The translations under genes and the position numbers were made by a program. The notes beneath the pieces were generated by a model, which saw only the letters and a program-made list of their open reading frames with translations, was not told the DNA's origin and did no database searches. From Sediminibacterium ginsengisoli (GTDB taxonomy: Bacteria; Bacteroidota; Bacteroidia; Chitinophagales; Chitinophagaceae), in NCBI GenBank assembly GCA_943324415.2, contig CALPLN020000114.1:1-6233 (forward strand): 6,233 bases of DNA, written 5' to 3'. Below are positions 1 through 5,983 of the stretch, piece by piece (position 1 is the stretch's first letter; each line of letters begins with the position of its first letter).

Positions 1-1
1 T

Positions 2-475
2 GTGTACGTGACTTCTTTCCAAGATCATACCGAAGAAGATACAACACGTTTTACGCCAGTTAAAATTTCCGTGGGCGATTCTATCTTTTATAGCAATGGT
101 TACATTAAACTGGAGAAAGTCAATGTGAATCCTCCAGGTGATCGACCTGCAGGGGTCAATGAATTAAGATTACAATTAAATGTGGTGTCCAAAGAGGGAT
201 TAAAATATGTAGCAGAACCAGGTATTTTGTTAGAAGGATTGAATTTATCTTCAAAATTGGATACGGTAAAAGCACAGAATTTAGTGTTGAGCTTTAATAA
301 AGTGATAGACCAAGAAAAAGGTATTTTAGAAATTGGAGTTAAAGAGTCAACCTCCCTAACAAACCTAATTACTTTAAAAGTCTATGAATTCCCAGGGATC
401 AATTTATTGTGGTTGGGCGTGATTGTCACGACCATCGGTTTCATGATGGGTGCCTATTATCGTTTTAAGAAATAG
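2..475 (+). CDS. Cytochrome c biogenesis protein, CcsA/CcmF-like, C-terminal fragment
   Basis: This is the last ~157 residues of a larger protein; the reading frame is open at the left edge, so the real start lies outside the window and the GTG at base 2 is not to be read as a start. Residues 1-130 form a soluble, beta-rich segment (with 'VGDSIFYSNGYIKLEKV' at about 24-40). They are followed by 'EFPGINLLWLG', a single membrane helix (about 134-153) and a short basic tail ending RFKK. This order of extracytoplasmic domain, last helix and basic tail is typical of the C-terminus of the large CcsA/CcmF-type haem lyases of Bacteroidota, which attach haem to apocytochrome c on the outer face of the inner membrane. 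The haem-handling WWD region would be upstream and is not visible. Family assignment is by recognition of this tail and is fairly but not fully secure. The next gene begins 33 bases downstream on the same strand. Confidence 0.75.
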   Translation: MYVTSFQDHTEEDTTRFTPVKISVGDSIFYSNGYIKLEKVNVNPPGDRPAGVNELRLQLNVVSKEGLKYVAEPGILLEGLNLSSKLDTVKAQNLVLSFNKVIDQEKGILEIGVKESTSLTNLITLKVYEFPGINLLWLGVIVTTIGFMMGAYYRFKK

Positions 476-508
476 GGTTACTTTTTGTATATTAGGGTAT
501 CAAATGAT

Positions 509-1117
509 ATGAGAGCCGTCTATTTTATACTACTATGTTTACTGTCAACAAGCTTGCCTGAGCAGCTTTTTGCCCAAACCAGCCAGTATGATACCTTAAG
601 GGTGGAAGCATTTATAACTCCAGAAGGGGACACGATACCTCAATCTTGGCTACCTACCGTCATGGTTGCTGCCGTTCAAACGCAAGCATTAAAAAACTAC
701 TGGAGCAATTGGACAAGATTGCGCAATGCAGTCTATGTAACTTATCCTTACGCAAGAACGGCTAGTAAAGTCATTCAATCAGTGAACGCACAGTTAGCCA
801 ATGTGCAAGATGAAAAAATCAGAAAACAAATTATTAAATCTAGAGAGAAGGATTTGAAAAGGGACTTTGCAGATAAGGTGACCAACTTATCGGTTTATCA
901 AGGGAAAGTACTTATGAAGTTAATCAATCGTGAAACGGGCAACAATTGCTACCAATTGGTCAAAGAGTATAAAGGGGGATTCAATGCAGGAATTTGGCAA
1001 ACAGTTGCTTTTGTATTTGGCAGTAGTTTAAAGCAGCCCTATAATCCTAATGGGGAAGACCAAGAGATTGAAAAATTAGTGGTAGAAGTACAAAAAATAT
1101 ATGGCGCTAAGGGCTAA
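509..1117 (+). CDS. DUF4294 family exported protein
   Basis: This is a secreted protein of unknown function, 202 residues from the ATG at 509. That start is chosen because it puts a clean signal peptide at the N-terminus: Met-Arg, a hydrophobic stretch (about 3-16), and a probable signal peptidase I site after 'EQLFA' (about residue 22). No lipobox cysteine is seen. The frame extends to a TTG at 485, but that start would add eight polar residues before the signal. The mature part begins with a beta-like 'DTLRVEAFITPEGDTIP', continues through a charged, probably helical middle (about 92-124), then carries the family's conserved core: 'LSVYQGKVLMKLINRETG' (about 127-144), 'GGFNAGIWQ' (about 156-164) and 'YNPNGEDQEIE'. 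This pattern matches DUF4294, a family of Bacteroidota proteins without an established role. It probably acts in the periplasm. It follows the CcsA/CcmF-like gene closely and may be cotranscribed with it. No catalytic motif is evident. Confidence 0.8.
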   Translation: MRAVYFILLCLLSTSLPEQLFAQTSQYDTLRVEAFITPEGDTIPQSWLPTVMVAAVQTQALKNYWSNWTRLRNAVYVTYPYARTASKVIQSVNAQLANVQDEKIRKQIIKSREKDLKRDFADKVTNLSVYQGKVLMKLINRETGNNCYQLVKEYKGGFNAGIWQTVAFVFGSSLKQPYNPNGEDQEIEKLVVEVQKIYGAKG

Positions 1118-1138
1118 TCTGCTTAGCTAAATTGGGGT

Positions 1139-1160
1139 AGGTTTTTGGGGCAGGTTTTTG
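1139..1160 (+). repeat. Short direct repeat in the glnS promoter region
   Basis: AGGTTTTTG occurs twice, at 1139-1147 and 1152-1160, 13 bases apart and directly upstream of the -7-like box. The first copy supplies the TTTTTG of the possible -33 element and the second abuts the -7 box. It could be a duplicated promoter element, a regulator site, or chance in a GT-rich stretch. Confidence 0.45.
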
Positions 1161-1168
1161 TACCTTTA
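1161..1168 (+). promoter_or_regulatory. Putative Bacteroidota-type -7 promoter box for glnS
   Basis: TACCTTTA matches seven of the eight positions implied by TAnnTTTG, the -7 element of the Bacteroidota housekeeping sigma factor (last base A instead of G). A TTTTTG tract at 1142-1147 lies in the -33 region, although the gap is shorter than the usual about 19-21 bases. Transcription would begin around 1173-1177, leaving a leader of only about 11-15 bases before the glnS ATG at 1188. That placement also excludes the in-frame TTG at 1158 as the start codon. This is pattern matching only. Confidence 0.5.
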
Positions 1169-1187
1169 CCCGAATAGATACTATCTT

Positions 1188-2846
1188 ATGAGCGACGAAA
1201 AAAGTTTAAATTTTATTGAAGAAATTATCTCCCAAGACCTTGCAGCTGGGAAGTACAAGAGCATATTGACTAGGTTCCCTCCAGAGCCAAATGGTTATTT
1301 GCATATTGGTCATGCCAAAAGCATTAGTTTAAATTTTGGTTTAGCAGAAAAATTTGGGGGTGCAACCAATTTAAGATTTGATGATACCAATCCTGTAACA
1401 GAAGACACAGAATATGTAGAGAGTATTAAAGCCGACTTAAAATGGTTGGGTTTTAATTGGATTAAAGAATGTTATGCATCTGATTATTTTGATCAATTAT
1501 ATGCATTTGCTGTACAATTAATTGAAAAAGGATTGGCTTATGTAGACGATAGTACAGCCGAAGAAATTGCACAACAAAAAGGTACGCCTACAGTACCTGG
1601 AACAGGGAATGCCTATAGGAACAGAAGCATCCAAGAAAATTTGGAATTGTTTGCAGCAATGAAAGCAGGACAATTTGGGGATGGCGAAAAAGTACTCCGC
1701 GCTAAAATAGATTTAGCGAGTCCGAACATGCACATGCGTGATCCACTTTTATATAGAATTAAAAAAGTGCACCATCATCGTACAGGAGACAAATGGTGTA
1801 TTTATCCTATGTATGATTTTGCACATGGACAAAGTGATTCCATTGAAAATATTACCCATTCCATTTGTACTTTAGAATTTATCCCACACAGGGCTTTATA
1901 TGATTGGTGCATTGAGCAATTAGGCATCTTCCCATCTAAACAATATGAATTTGCGCGTTTGAATATGACCTATACGGTGATGAGTAAGCGTAAATTATTA
2001 CAATTGGTACAAGAGGGGCATGTGCAAGGTTGGGACGATCCAAGGATGCCTACTATAAGTGGTATGCGCAGAAGAGGGTATACCGCAGAAAGTATAAGAG
2101 ATTTTTGTGATCGTATTGGGATTGCAAAAAGAGAAAATTATATTGACCTTAGTTTATTAGAATTCTGTGTGCGTGAACATTTGAATAAAATTGCACAAAG
2201 AAGAATGGTGGTAACCGATCCTATTAAATTGGTGATTACCAATTATGATCAAGACGAAGAACTATTGCATTCAGAGAACAATCCTGAAGATCCAAATGGA
2301 GGAACAAGACCTGTTCCATTCAGCAAAGAATTATGGATACAGAAAGACGACTTCATGGAAGAACCTACTAAAAAGTACTTTAGATTAGGGCCAGGTTTGT
2401 CTGTAAGATTAAAGAGTGCTTATATTATTGAATGCGAAGGGTTTGATAAAGACGATGCAGGCAATGTAACCACCGTGTATGCTAAATATTTCCCTGAATC
2501 AAAATCTGGTTCAGATACATCAGGTATTCATGTAAAAGGCACCTTACATTGGGTAAGTGCGAAACATGCTATTCCTGTTGAATTAAATGAGTATGATCGT
2601 TTATTCAATGTGGAAGATCCAAGCAATGCAGAAGGTGATTTTAAATCCTATGTTAACCCACATTCTTTGCATAGCGTAACGCTTGCATGGGGCGAGCCAG
2701 CATTGTTGACAGATGCATTAGAATCTCGATTCCAATTTTTAAGAAAAGGGTATTTTTATCAGGACATCAATAGCTCAAAAGATAAATTGGTTTTCAATAG
2801 AACTGTTACACTTAAAGATACTTGGGCCAAGGAACAAAAGAAATAA
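1188..2846 (+). CDS. glnS: Glutamine--tRNA ligase (GlnRS)
   Basis: Cytoplasmic class I aminoacyl-tRNA synthetase that attaches glutamine to tRNA-Gln using ATP. From the ATG at 1188 it is 552 residues, close to the 554 of the E. coli enzyme, and the N-terminus aligns well with it: 'NFIEEII..DLAAGK' leading into 'RFPPEPNGYLHIGH'. The HIGH signature is at about 39-42 and the KMSKS-type loop reads VMSKR at about 264-268. The stretch around 206-231 (YPMYDFAHGQSDSIENITHS, then ICTLEF) and 'GWDDPRMPTI' (about 281-290) are typical of GlnRS rather than the related GluRS. The C-terminal half is the anticodon-binding beta-barrel region, with the usual 'FNRTVTLKDTW' ending; no extra YqeY domain is attached. 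The frame runs ten codons upstream to a TTG at 1158, but that codon lies in the probable promoter. tilS follows after 15 bases, so the pair is likely one transcription unit. Confidence 0.97.
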   Translation: MSDEKSLNFIEEIISQDLAAGKYKSILTRFPPEPNGYLHIGHAKSISLNFGLAEKFGGATNLRFDDTNPVTEDTEYVESIKADLKWLGFNWIKECYASDYFDQLYAFAVQLIEKGLAYVDDSTAEEIAQQKGTPTVPGTGNAYRNRSIQENLELFAAMKAGQFGDGEKVLRAKIDLASPNMHMRDPLLYRIKKVHHHRTGDKWCIYPMYDFAHGQSDSIENITHSICTLEFIPHRALYDWCIEQLGIFPSKQYEFARLNMTYTVMSKRKLLQLVQEGHVQGWDDPRMPTISGMRRRGYTAESIRDFCDRIGIAKRENYIDLSLLEFCVREHLNKIAQRRMVVTDPIKLVITNYDQDEELLHSENNPEDPNGGTRPVPFSKELWIQKDDFMEEPTKKYFRLGPGLSVRLKSAYIIECEGFDKDDAGNVTTVYAKYFPESKSGSDTSGIHVKGTLHWVSAKHAIPVELNEYDRLFNVEDPSNAEGDFKSYVNPHSLHSVTLAWGEPALLTDALESRFQFLRKGYFYQDINSSKDKLVFNRTVTLKDTWAKEQKK

Positions 2847-2861
2847 TATAATTCATCTACT

Positions 2862-4256
2862 ATGCTACTTGACTTGGAGCAATTTAAAAGCCATTGGGCC
2901 AATACTTTCCCAAGTATAGCAAAACAGGATACGCATTTTTTAATTGCGGTGAGTGGCGGATTAGATAGTATGGTGCTTGCATTTTTAATGCAACAAATGG
3001 GCGCAAAATGTTCCATAGCGCATGCTAATTTCCAATTAAGAGGAGAAGAGAGTACTAGAGATGAAAACTTTGTGCAAGCTTTTGCAGCAAAGATGGAGAT
3101 GCCTTTTTTAACCAAGCGTTTTGATACTTTGGCTTTTGCCGAACAATACAAAATGGGGATTCAGCAAGCTGCAAGGGAAATACGTTATGCTTGGTTTGAA
3201 AGCTTAGTAAAAGACCTTGCTGCAAGTGATCCGTCAAAAATTGTGTTGTTAACAGCGCACCATGCAGATGATCAAGTGGAGACCGTATTGATGCAATTTT
3301 TCAGAGGAACTGGATTGCATGGACTAACGGGTATTCCAGCCATCAGGACGCATCAACAAAATCCATTGGCTACAGATCATATAGATTTAATTAGACCCTT
3401 ACTACCATTTAGCAAAGCGAGTATTAAAAATTTTGCTACATTAAATGGACTTACCTATGTGGAGGATAGTTCGAATGAGAAAAATGATTACACTAGAAAC
3501 CTAATTCGCAATCAGTTGATTCCTCAGATGGAGACCATTTATCCAAACGTAAGTCAACAGGTATTGGATACCATTACAAGATTAAAAGAAGCCGAGACGA
3601 TTGTGAATGAAACAGTGGCATCATTTTGGAAAAAGCAGATGTCATTCCCAAAGGGGATTCCCACCATTGACTTGTCAAAATGGAATCAACTTAAAGGCAA
3701 TGCAACTTATATATGGGGCTTGGTACAGACTTATGGATTTAAATCCACGCAACTTAAAGAAATTCATAAAATAGCTGGTGCAAACAAGGGCGCATTTATT
3801 GCATCTTCTTCACATCGGCTGATTAAGTGGGATAACCAAATTCAGATTGTCCCCAATCAGCAAGATAAGGTGTATGAAACTATTTCAAAAGATCAAGTAC
3901 TATTAGAGACGCTGTTTGGAAAATACCAGTTAGAATGGATTGATAATTTGGAGGGATTAAAAGTGGATACTAGCTCAAATATGGCCTATTTAGATGCAGA
4001 TCTGTTGAGTTGGCCTTTATTAAATCGTTCTTGGGTAGCAACGGATTATTTTTATCCATTGGGGATGCGCAAGAAAAAGAAATTAAATCAATTCTTAGGA
4101 AACTTAAAATTAAGCCCAGCAATCAAAGCAAGAACATCAGTGATTTGTTCAGACAACAAAATTGCATGGGTTGTTGGACAGCGAATCGATGACCGTTTCA
4201 AAATTACACCACATACAAAATGGGTGTTGAAAATTACATTCCTAAGTAAATCCTAA
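2862..4256 (+). CDS. tilS: tRNA(Ile)-lysidine synthetase TilS
   Basis: TilS attaches lysine to C34 of the CAU-anticodon tRNA-Ile, giving lysidine, so the tRNA reads AUA and is charged with isoleucine; it is normally essential. The protein has 464 residues. The N-terminal ATP-pyrophosphatase domain carries the PP-loop SGGLDS (31-36), 'HANFQLRGEES' (about 54-64) and 'HHADDQVET' (133-141). These are followed by 'FFRGTGLHGLTGIPA' and the 'EDSSNEKNDYTRNLIRNQLI' element (201-220), which belongs to the conserved catalytic/tRNA-binding region. The C-terminal TilS domain is visible near the end: 'FYPLGMRKKKKLNQFL', then 'IAWVVGQRIDDRF'. The full-domain form (as in E. coli, about 430 residues) is therefore present, not the short form. 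It starts 15 bases after glnS with no promoter in between. Its last 23 bases overlap the 3' end of the rhomboid gene on the other strand. Confidence 0.96.
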   Translation: MLLDLEQFKSHWANTFPSIAKQDTHFLIAVSGGLDSMVLAFLMQQMGAKCSIAHANFQLRGEESTRDENFVQAFAAKMEMPFLTKRFDTLAFAEQYKMGIQQAAREIRYAWFESLVKDLAASDPSKIVLLTAHHADDQVETVLMQFFRGTGLHGLTGIPAIRTHQQNPLATDHIDLIRPLLPFSKASIKNFATLNGLTYVEDSSNEKNDYTRNLIRNQLIPQMETIYPNVSQQVLDTITRLKEAETIVNETVASFWKKQMSFPKGIPTIDLSKWNQLKGNATYIWGLVQTYGFKSTQLKEIHKIAGANKGAFIASSSHRLIKWDNQIQIVPNQQDKVYETISKDQVLLETLFGKYQLEWIDNLEGLKVDTSSNMAYLDADLLSWPLLNRSWVATDYFYPLGMRKKKKLNQFLGNLKLSPAIKARTSVICSDNKIAWVVGQRIDDRFKITPHTKWVLKITFLSKS

Positions 4257-4872
4257 TTTGCTCTATAAAGCTTGCTACAACGTTGAATTGAGCAATAAAG
4301 AAAGCAGCTACAATCAAGAATACCACACCATAGAGTGATCCCCAAAGATGTGCGCTATGATTGATACCGCCATGACCTTGCTTTGCTAAATAAGCTGTAA
4401 TCCCCAAATAGATAGGGCCAAATATAAAACCAGGAATGATTGGCGGAATGATAAAGAAACCAATTTGTATGGTGGGCATTAAAAAAATTCCAGCAAACAC
4501 AATTGCAGATACTGCACCAGAAGCACCTAAACTATTGTAATTGTATCTGTCTTTTTGTTGAAGATAGGTTGGTACTAAGCAGACTACCAATGCAGATAAA
4601 TAGAGTAGTAAGTAGAGCATCTTTCCATTGTTGCCAAAAAGCATATGAAAATACTGTTCTACATAATCCCCAAACATATAGAAGGAGAACATATTGAACG
4701 CCAAGTGCATAAAATCGGCATGAATAAATCCAGAACTTATAAAACGATACCATTCATTGTGCCTGCCTACGGTATGTGGGTGGAAAATTAATTTATCCAT
4801 GATCTCAGCATTGTAAAATGCGACAATGGAGACTATAACAGTGATGACAGTGATTAGTAAAGTGATGCTCAT
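4234..4872 (-). CDS. Rhomboid family intramembrane serine protease
   Basis: A 212-residue polytopic membrane protein of the rhomboid family, which cuts membrane-anchored substrates inside or near the bilayer. The catalytic serine lies in GASG (116-119, Ser118). The partner histidine is His175 in 'HLWGSLYG', fitting the family's HxxGxxxG helix. 'HADFMHLAFN' (51-60) gives the conserved HxxxN (His56, Asn60) that supports the oxyanion site. Hydrophobic stretches consistent with about six helices lie near 2-20, 44-68, 85-104, 114-132, 136-162 and 173-197. All catalytic residues are intact, so it should be active; the substrate cannot be told. Its ATG overlaps the rlmH stop by one base (TAATG), suggesting translational coupling, and no own promoter is apparent. 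It converges with tilS. Confidence 0.93.
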   Translation of the reverse strand: MSITLLITVITVIVSIVAFYNAEIMDKLIFHPHTVGRHNEWYRFISSGFIHADFMHLAFNMFSFYMFGDYVEQYFHMLFGNNGKMLYLLLYLSALVVCLVPTYLQQKDRYNYNSLGASGAVSAIVFAGIFLMPTIQIGFFIIPPIIPGFIFGPIYLGITAYLAKQGHGGINHSAHLWGSLYGVVFLIVAAFFIAQFNVVASFIEQIRIYLGM

Positions 4873-5336
4873 TATTCGTGATGGTATTTTTCGTTGGCTA
4901 AGATACTACATGCGCGGTAGATTTGTTCTGCAAGCATTAATCTCACCAACATATGTGGGAAGACAAGTTCAGAGATACTCCAGGTGAAATTGGCTCTTTG
5001 CTGAATGGTTTCATCCACACCATAGGCTCCGCCAATTAAGAAAATGATTTTTTGGGCACTTTGGTTGGCTTTTTGTTGAATCAAATTGGCCAAACCAGGG
5101 GAGCTCAACATTTTACCTTTTTCGTCCAATAGGATTAAGATATCAGTTGGTGCGATTGCTTTGAGGATACTCGCAGCTTCTGCTTTTTTGATTGGATTGG
5201 GCTCTGACAATTTTGACGGTGTGATCAACTGCCAGTCTATAGGATAGTAATGTCCAATTCTTTTAGTGAATTGATCCACGCCTTCTTTGATATAAGATTC
5301 GTTGGCTTTACCAACGGAATAAATGGAGAGTTTCAT
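4872..5336 (-). CDS. rlmH: 23S rRNA (pseudouridine-1915-N3)-methyltransferase RlmH
   Basis: RlmH is a small SPOUT-class methyltransferase that uses S-adenosylmethionine to methylate pseudouridine 1915 in helix 69 of 23S rRNA, acting on the assembled 70S ribosome. Length is 154 residues, against 155 in E. coli. Visible family features are the N-terminal strand 'MKLSIYSVGK', 'LILLDEKGKMLSS' (67-79), the glycine-rich cofactor-binding 'FLIGGAYG' (99-106), 'ISELVFPHMLVRLMLAEQIY' (121-140), which forms the trefoil knot region, and the C-terminal YHHE. The more usual G-x-P before the final Tyr-His reads N-E-K here, which does not touch the catalytic tail. It begins one base after the mazF stop and ends overlapping the rhomboid ATG, so it almost certainly shares an mRNA with both and probably depends on the mazEF promoter. 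Confidence 0.96.
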   Translation of the reverse strand: MKLSIYSVGKANESYIKEGVDQFTKRIGHYYPIDWQLITPSKLSEPNPIKKAEAASILKAIAPTDILILLDEKGKMLSSPGLANLIQQKANQSAQKIIFLIGGAYGVDETIQQRANFTWSISELVFPHMLVRLMLAEQIYRACSILANEKYHHE

Positions 5337-5351
5337 TTTATTTAAAATAAA
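5337..5351. repeat. AT-only inverted repeat across the mazF stop
   Basis: TTTATTT (5337-5343) and AAATAAA (5345-5351) are perfect inverted copies around one central base. The element covers the mazF stop codon and the base before the rlmH ATG. Being AT-only it makes a weak hairpin, but the A-rich run before rlmH may help initiation where Shine-Dalgarno sequences are not used. It may also simply reflect Lys/Ile/Phe codons at the end of mazF. Confidence 0.35.
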
Positions 5352-5658
5352 TTTTAATCATTTCGTATACTTTTTTGCTGGTGGCATCGTCAATGGTACC
5401 AAGGACTTTAATAAGTCTTCTTTTATCGATTGTGCGAATTTGGTCAATCATTATTTGTCCTGATTTTTTCTTAAAATCACAGTTAATTCTAGAGGGGTAA
5501 TTTTTTAATGTTGAAGTTAGTGGCGCAACAATAATATTAGGTAATGCTTGATTTGCAAGATCAGGGGAAATGACTAAACAGGGTCTAATCTTGTTTATTT
5601 CTGTTCCTTTTGATGGTGAAAAATTAGCCATCCATATCTCATTCTTTGATACTACCAT
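5338..5658 (-). CDS. mazF: MazF/PemK-type endoribonuclease toxin
   Basis: Toxin of a type II toxin-antitoxin pair; MazF-family proteins cut single-stranded RNA at short sequence motifs and stop growth when not bound by the antitoxin. At 106 residues it has normal length. The family pattern is complete: 'EIWMANFSPSKGTE' (7-20), 'RPCLVISPD' (25-33), 'IIVAPLTST' (42-50), 'DQIRTIDKRRL' (72-82) and 'VLGTIDD' (85-91). Arg25 and Thr48, the catalytic pair of the B. subtilis homologue, are present at the same positions, so the toxin looks active. Its ATG lies inside the end of mazE (7-base overlap, different frame) and is preceded by GGAGGA. The stop is one base from rlmH. Cleavage specificity cannot be read from the sequence. 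Confidence 0.93.
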   Translation of the reverse strand: MVVSKNEIWMANFSPSKGTEINKIRPCLVISPDLANQALPNIIVAPLTSTLKNYPSRINCDFKKKSGQIMIDQIRTIDKRRLIKVLGTIDDATSKKVYEMIKIYFK

Positions 5659-5903
5659 GTCCAGTCCTCCGGAATTGGATCTTCAAAATCCAACCAATCT
5701 TTATCTTCTTGTGTCAGAGTATGATCCATTTTTTTATAGATTTCTTCCCATCCTGCTCTTGGATCTATTTCAACTGGTTTGATAACAATACAATCTTCAC
5801 GAAGTTCGAGTGTGACTTCTTCGTCAAGCTTGTATTCTTTAATGATTTCATTGGGGAGTCGGATGCCCTTTGAATTGCCTATTTTGATGATTTTTGCTTT
5901 CAT
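5652..5903 (-). CDS. mazE: MazE-like antitoxin, AbrB/MazE/SpoVT domain
   Basis: Antitoxin partner of the downstream MazF: it binds and blocks the toxin and, with it, represses its own promoter. The protein has 83 residues. Residues 1-43 form the swapped-hairpin AbrB-type DNA-binding domain, recognisable by 'KIIKIGNSKGIRLP' (4-17), a short helix 'NEIIKEYKLDEEV', and the strand pair 'TLELREDCIVIKP' (31-43). Residues 46-83 are an acidic, tryptophan-containing tail (Trp52, Trp70, Trp81, Trp83; 'DPRAGWEEI', 'EDWTW') of the type MazE antitoxins lay across the toxin's RNA-binding groove. The ATG at 5903 is the only reasonable start, since the family motif begins directly after it. It is the first gene of the probable mazE-mazF-rlmH-rhomboid operon. 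Confidence 0.92.
   Translation of the reverse strand: MKAKIIKIGNSKGIRLPNEIIKEYKLDEEVTLELREDCIVIKPVEIDPRAGWEEIYKKMDHTLTQEDKDWLDFEDPIPEDWTW
5665..5670 (-). promoter_or_regulatory. Strong Shine-Dalgarno sequence for mazF
   Basis: On the minus strand GGAGGA sits six bases before the mazF ATG, inside the last codons of mazE. It supports the ATG at 5658 as the start. None of the other starts in this window has such a site, in line with the general lack of Shine-Dalgarno sequences in Bacteroidota. It may alternatively be forced by the Pro-Glu-Asp codons of MazE. Confidence 0.6.
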
Positions 5904-5917
5904 AGGATTGTTATTAC

Positions 5918-5931
5918 ATTGTAATTACAAT
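5918..5931. promoter_or_regulatory. Perfect 14-base palindrome, likely MazE/MazEF operator
   Basis: ATTGTAATTACAAT is a perfect inverted repeat located 15 bases upstream of the mazE ATG, next to the -7-like box, and should cover the transcription start. Autoregulated mazEF modules are known to carry palindromic operators at this place. That this one is bound by MazE is inferred from position and symmetry. Confidence 0.6.
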
Positions 5932-5932
5932 A

Positions 5933-5940
5933 CAAATGTA
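5933..5940 (-). promoter_or_regulatory. Putative -7 promoter box of the mazEF operon
   Basis: Read on the minus strand this is TACATTTG, a full match to the Bacteroidota -7 consensus TAnnTTTG. Transcription would start near 5925-5929, giving a leader of about 22-26 bases before mazE. No clear TTG -33 element is seen about 20 bases upstream, so the promoter may be weak. A TATAAT also occurs on the same strand at 5945-5950 without a convincing -35 partner. Confidence 0.5.
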
Positions 5941-5983
5941 GGCTATTATATGAAATTGGTGCGGGTATTTTTACTTTTAAGCG

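Noticed and set aside
485..508. TTG at 485 as the start of the DUF4294 gene
   Set aside because: It adds eight polar residues before the signal peptide; the ATG at 509 gives a canonical signal sequence.
1113..1127. GCTAA-TCTGC-TTAGC hairpin after the DUF4294 gene as a terminator
   Set aside because: The stem has only five pairs, two of them G-C, and no U-run follows, so termination is not supported.
1158..1187. TTG at 1158 as the start of glnS
   Set aside because: It lies within the likely promoter, and the protein from ATG 1188 aligns with the known GlnRS N-terminus.
2759..3237. Minus-strand frames of 130 and 60 codons opposite glnS/tilS
   Set aside because: They lie opposite clear glnS and tilS coding sequence, have biased composition and show no family features.
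4258..4295. TTGCTC...GAGCAA inverted repeat as a terminator for tilS
   Set aside because: The arms are six bases with a loop of about 26 bases and no U-run, and the element is coding sequence of the rhomboid C-terminus.
4503..4753. Alternative frames of 64 and 73 codons inside the rhomboid gene
   Set aside because: They overlap the catalytic core of an intact rhomboid gene and resemble no protein family.
4872..5336. rlmH as a mobile element attachment site, as with staphylococcal SCC elements at orfX
   Set aside because: No recombinase, inverted repeats or duplicated rlmH 3' end is present, and the extra genes lie at the 5' side of rlmH rather than the 3' end.
5338..5903. mazEF as a recently acquired foreign island
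   Set aside because: By eye the base composition resembles its neighbours and there are no flanking repeats or mobility genes; older transfer cannot be excluded.
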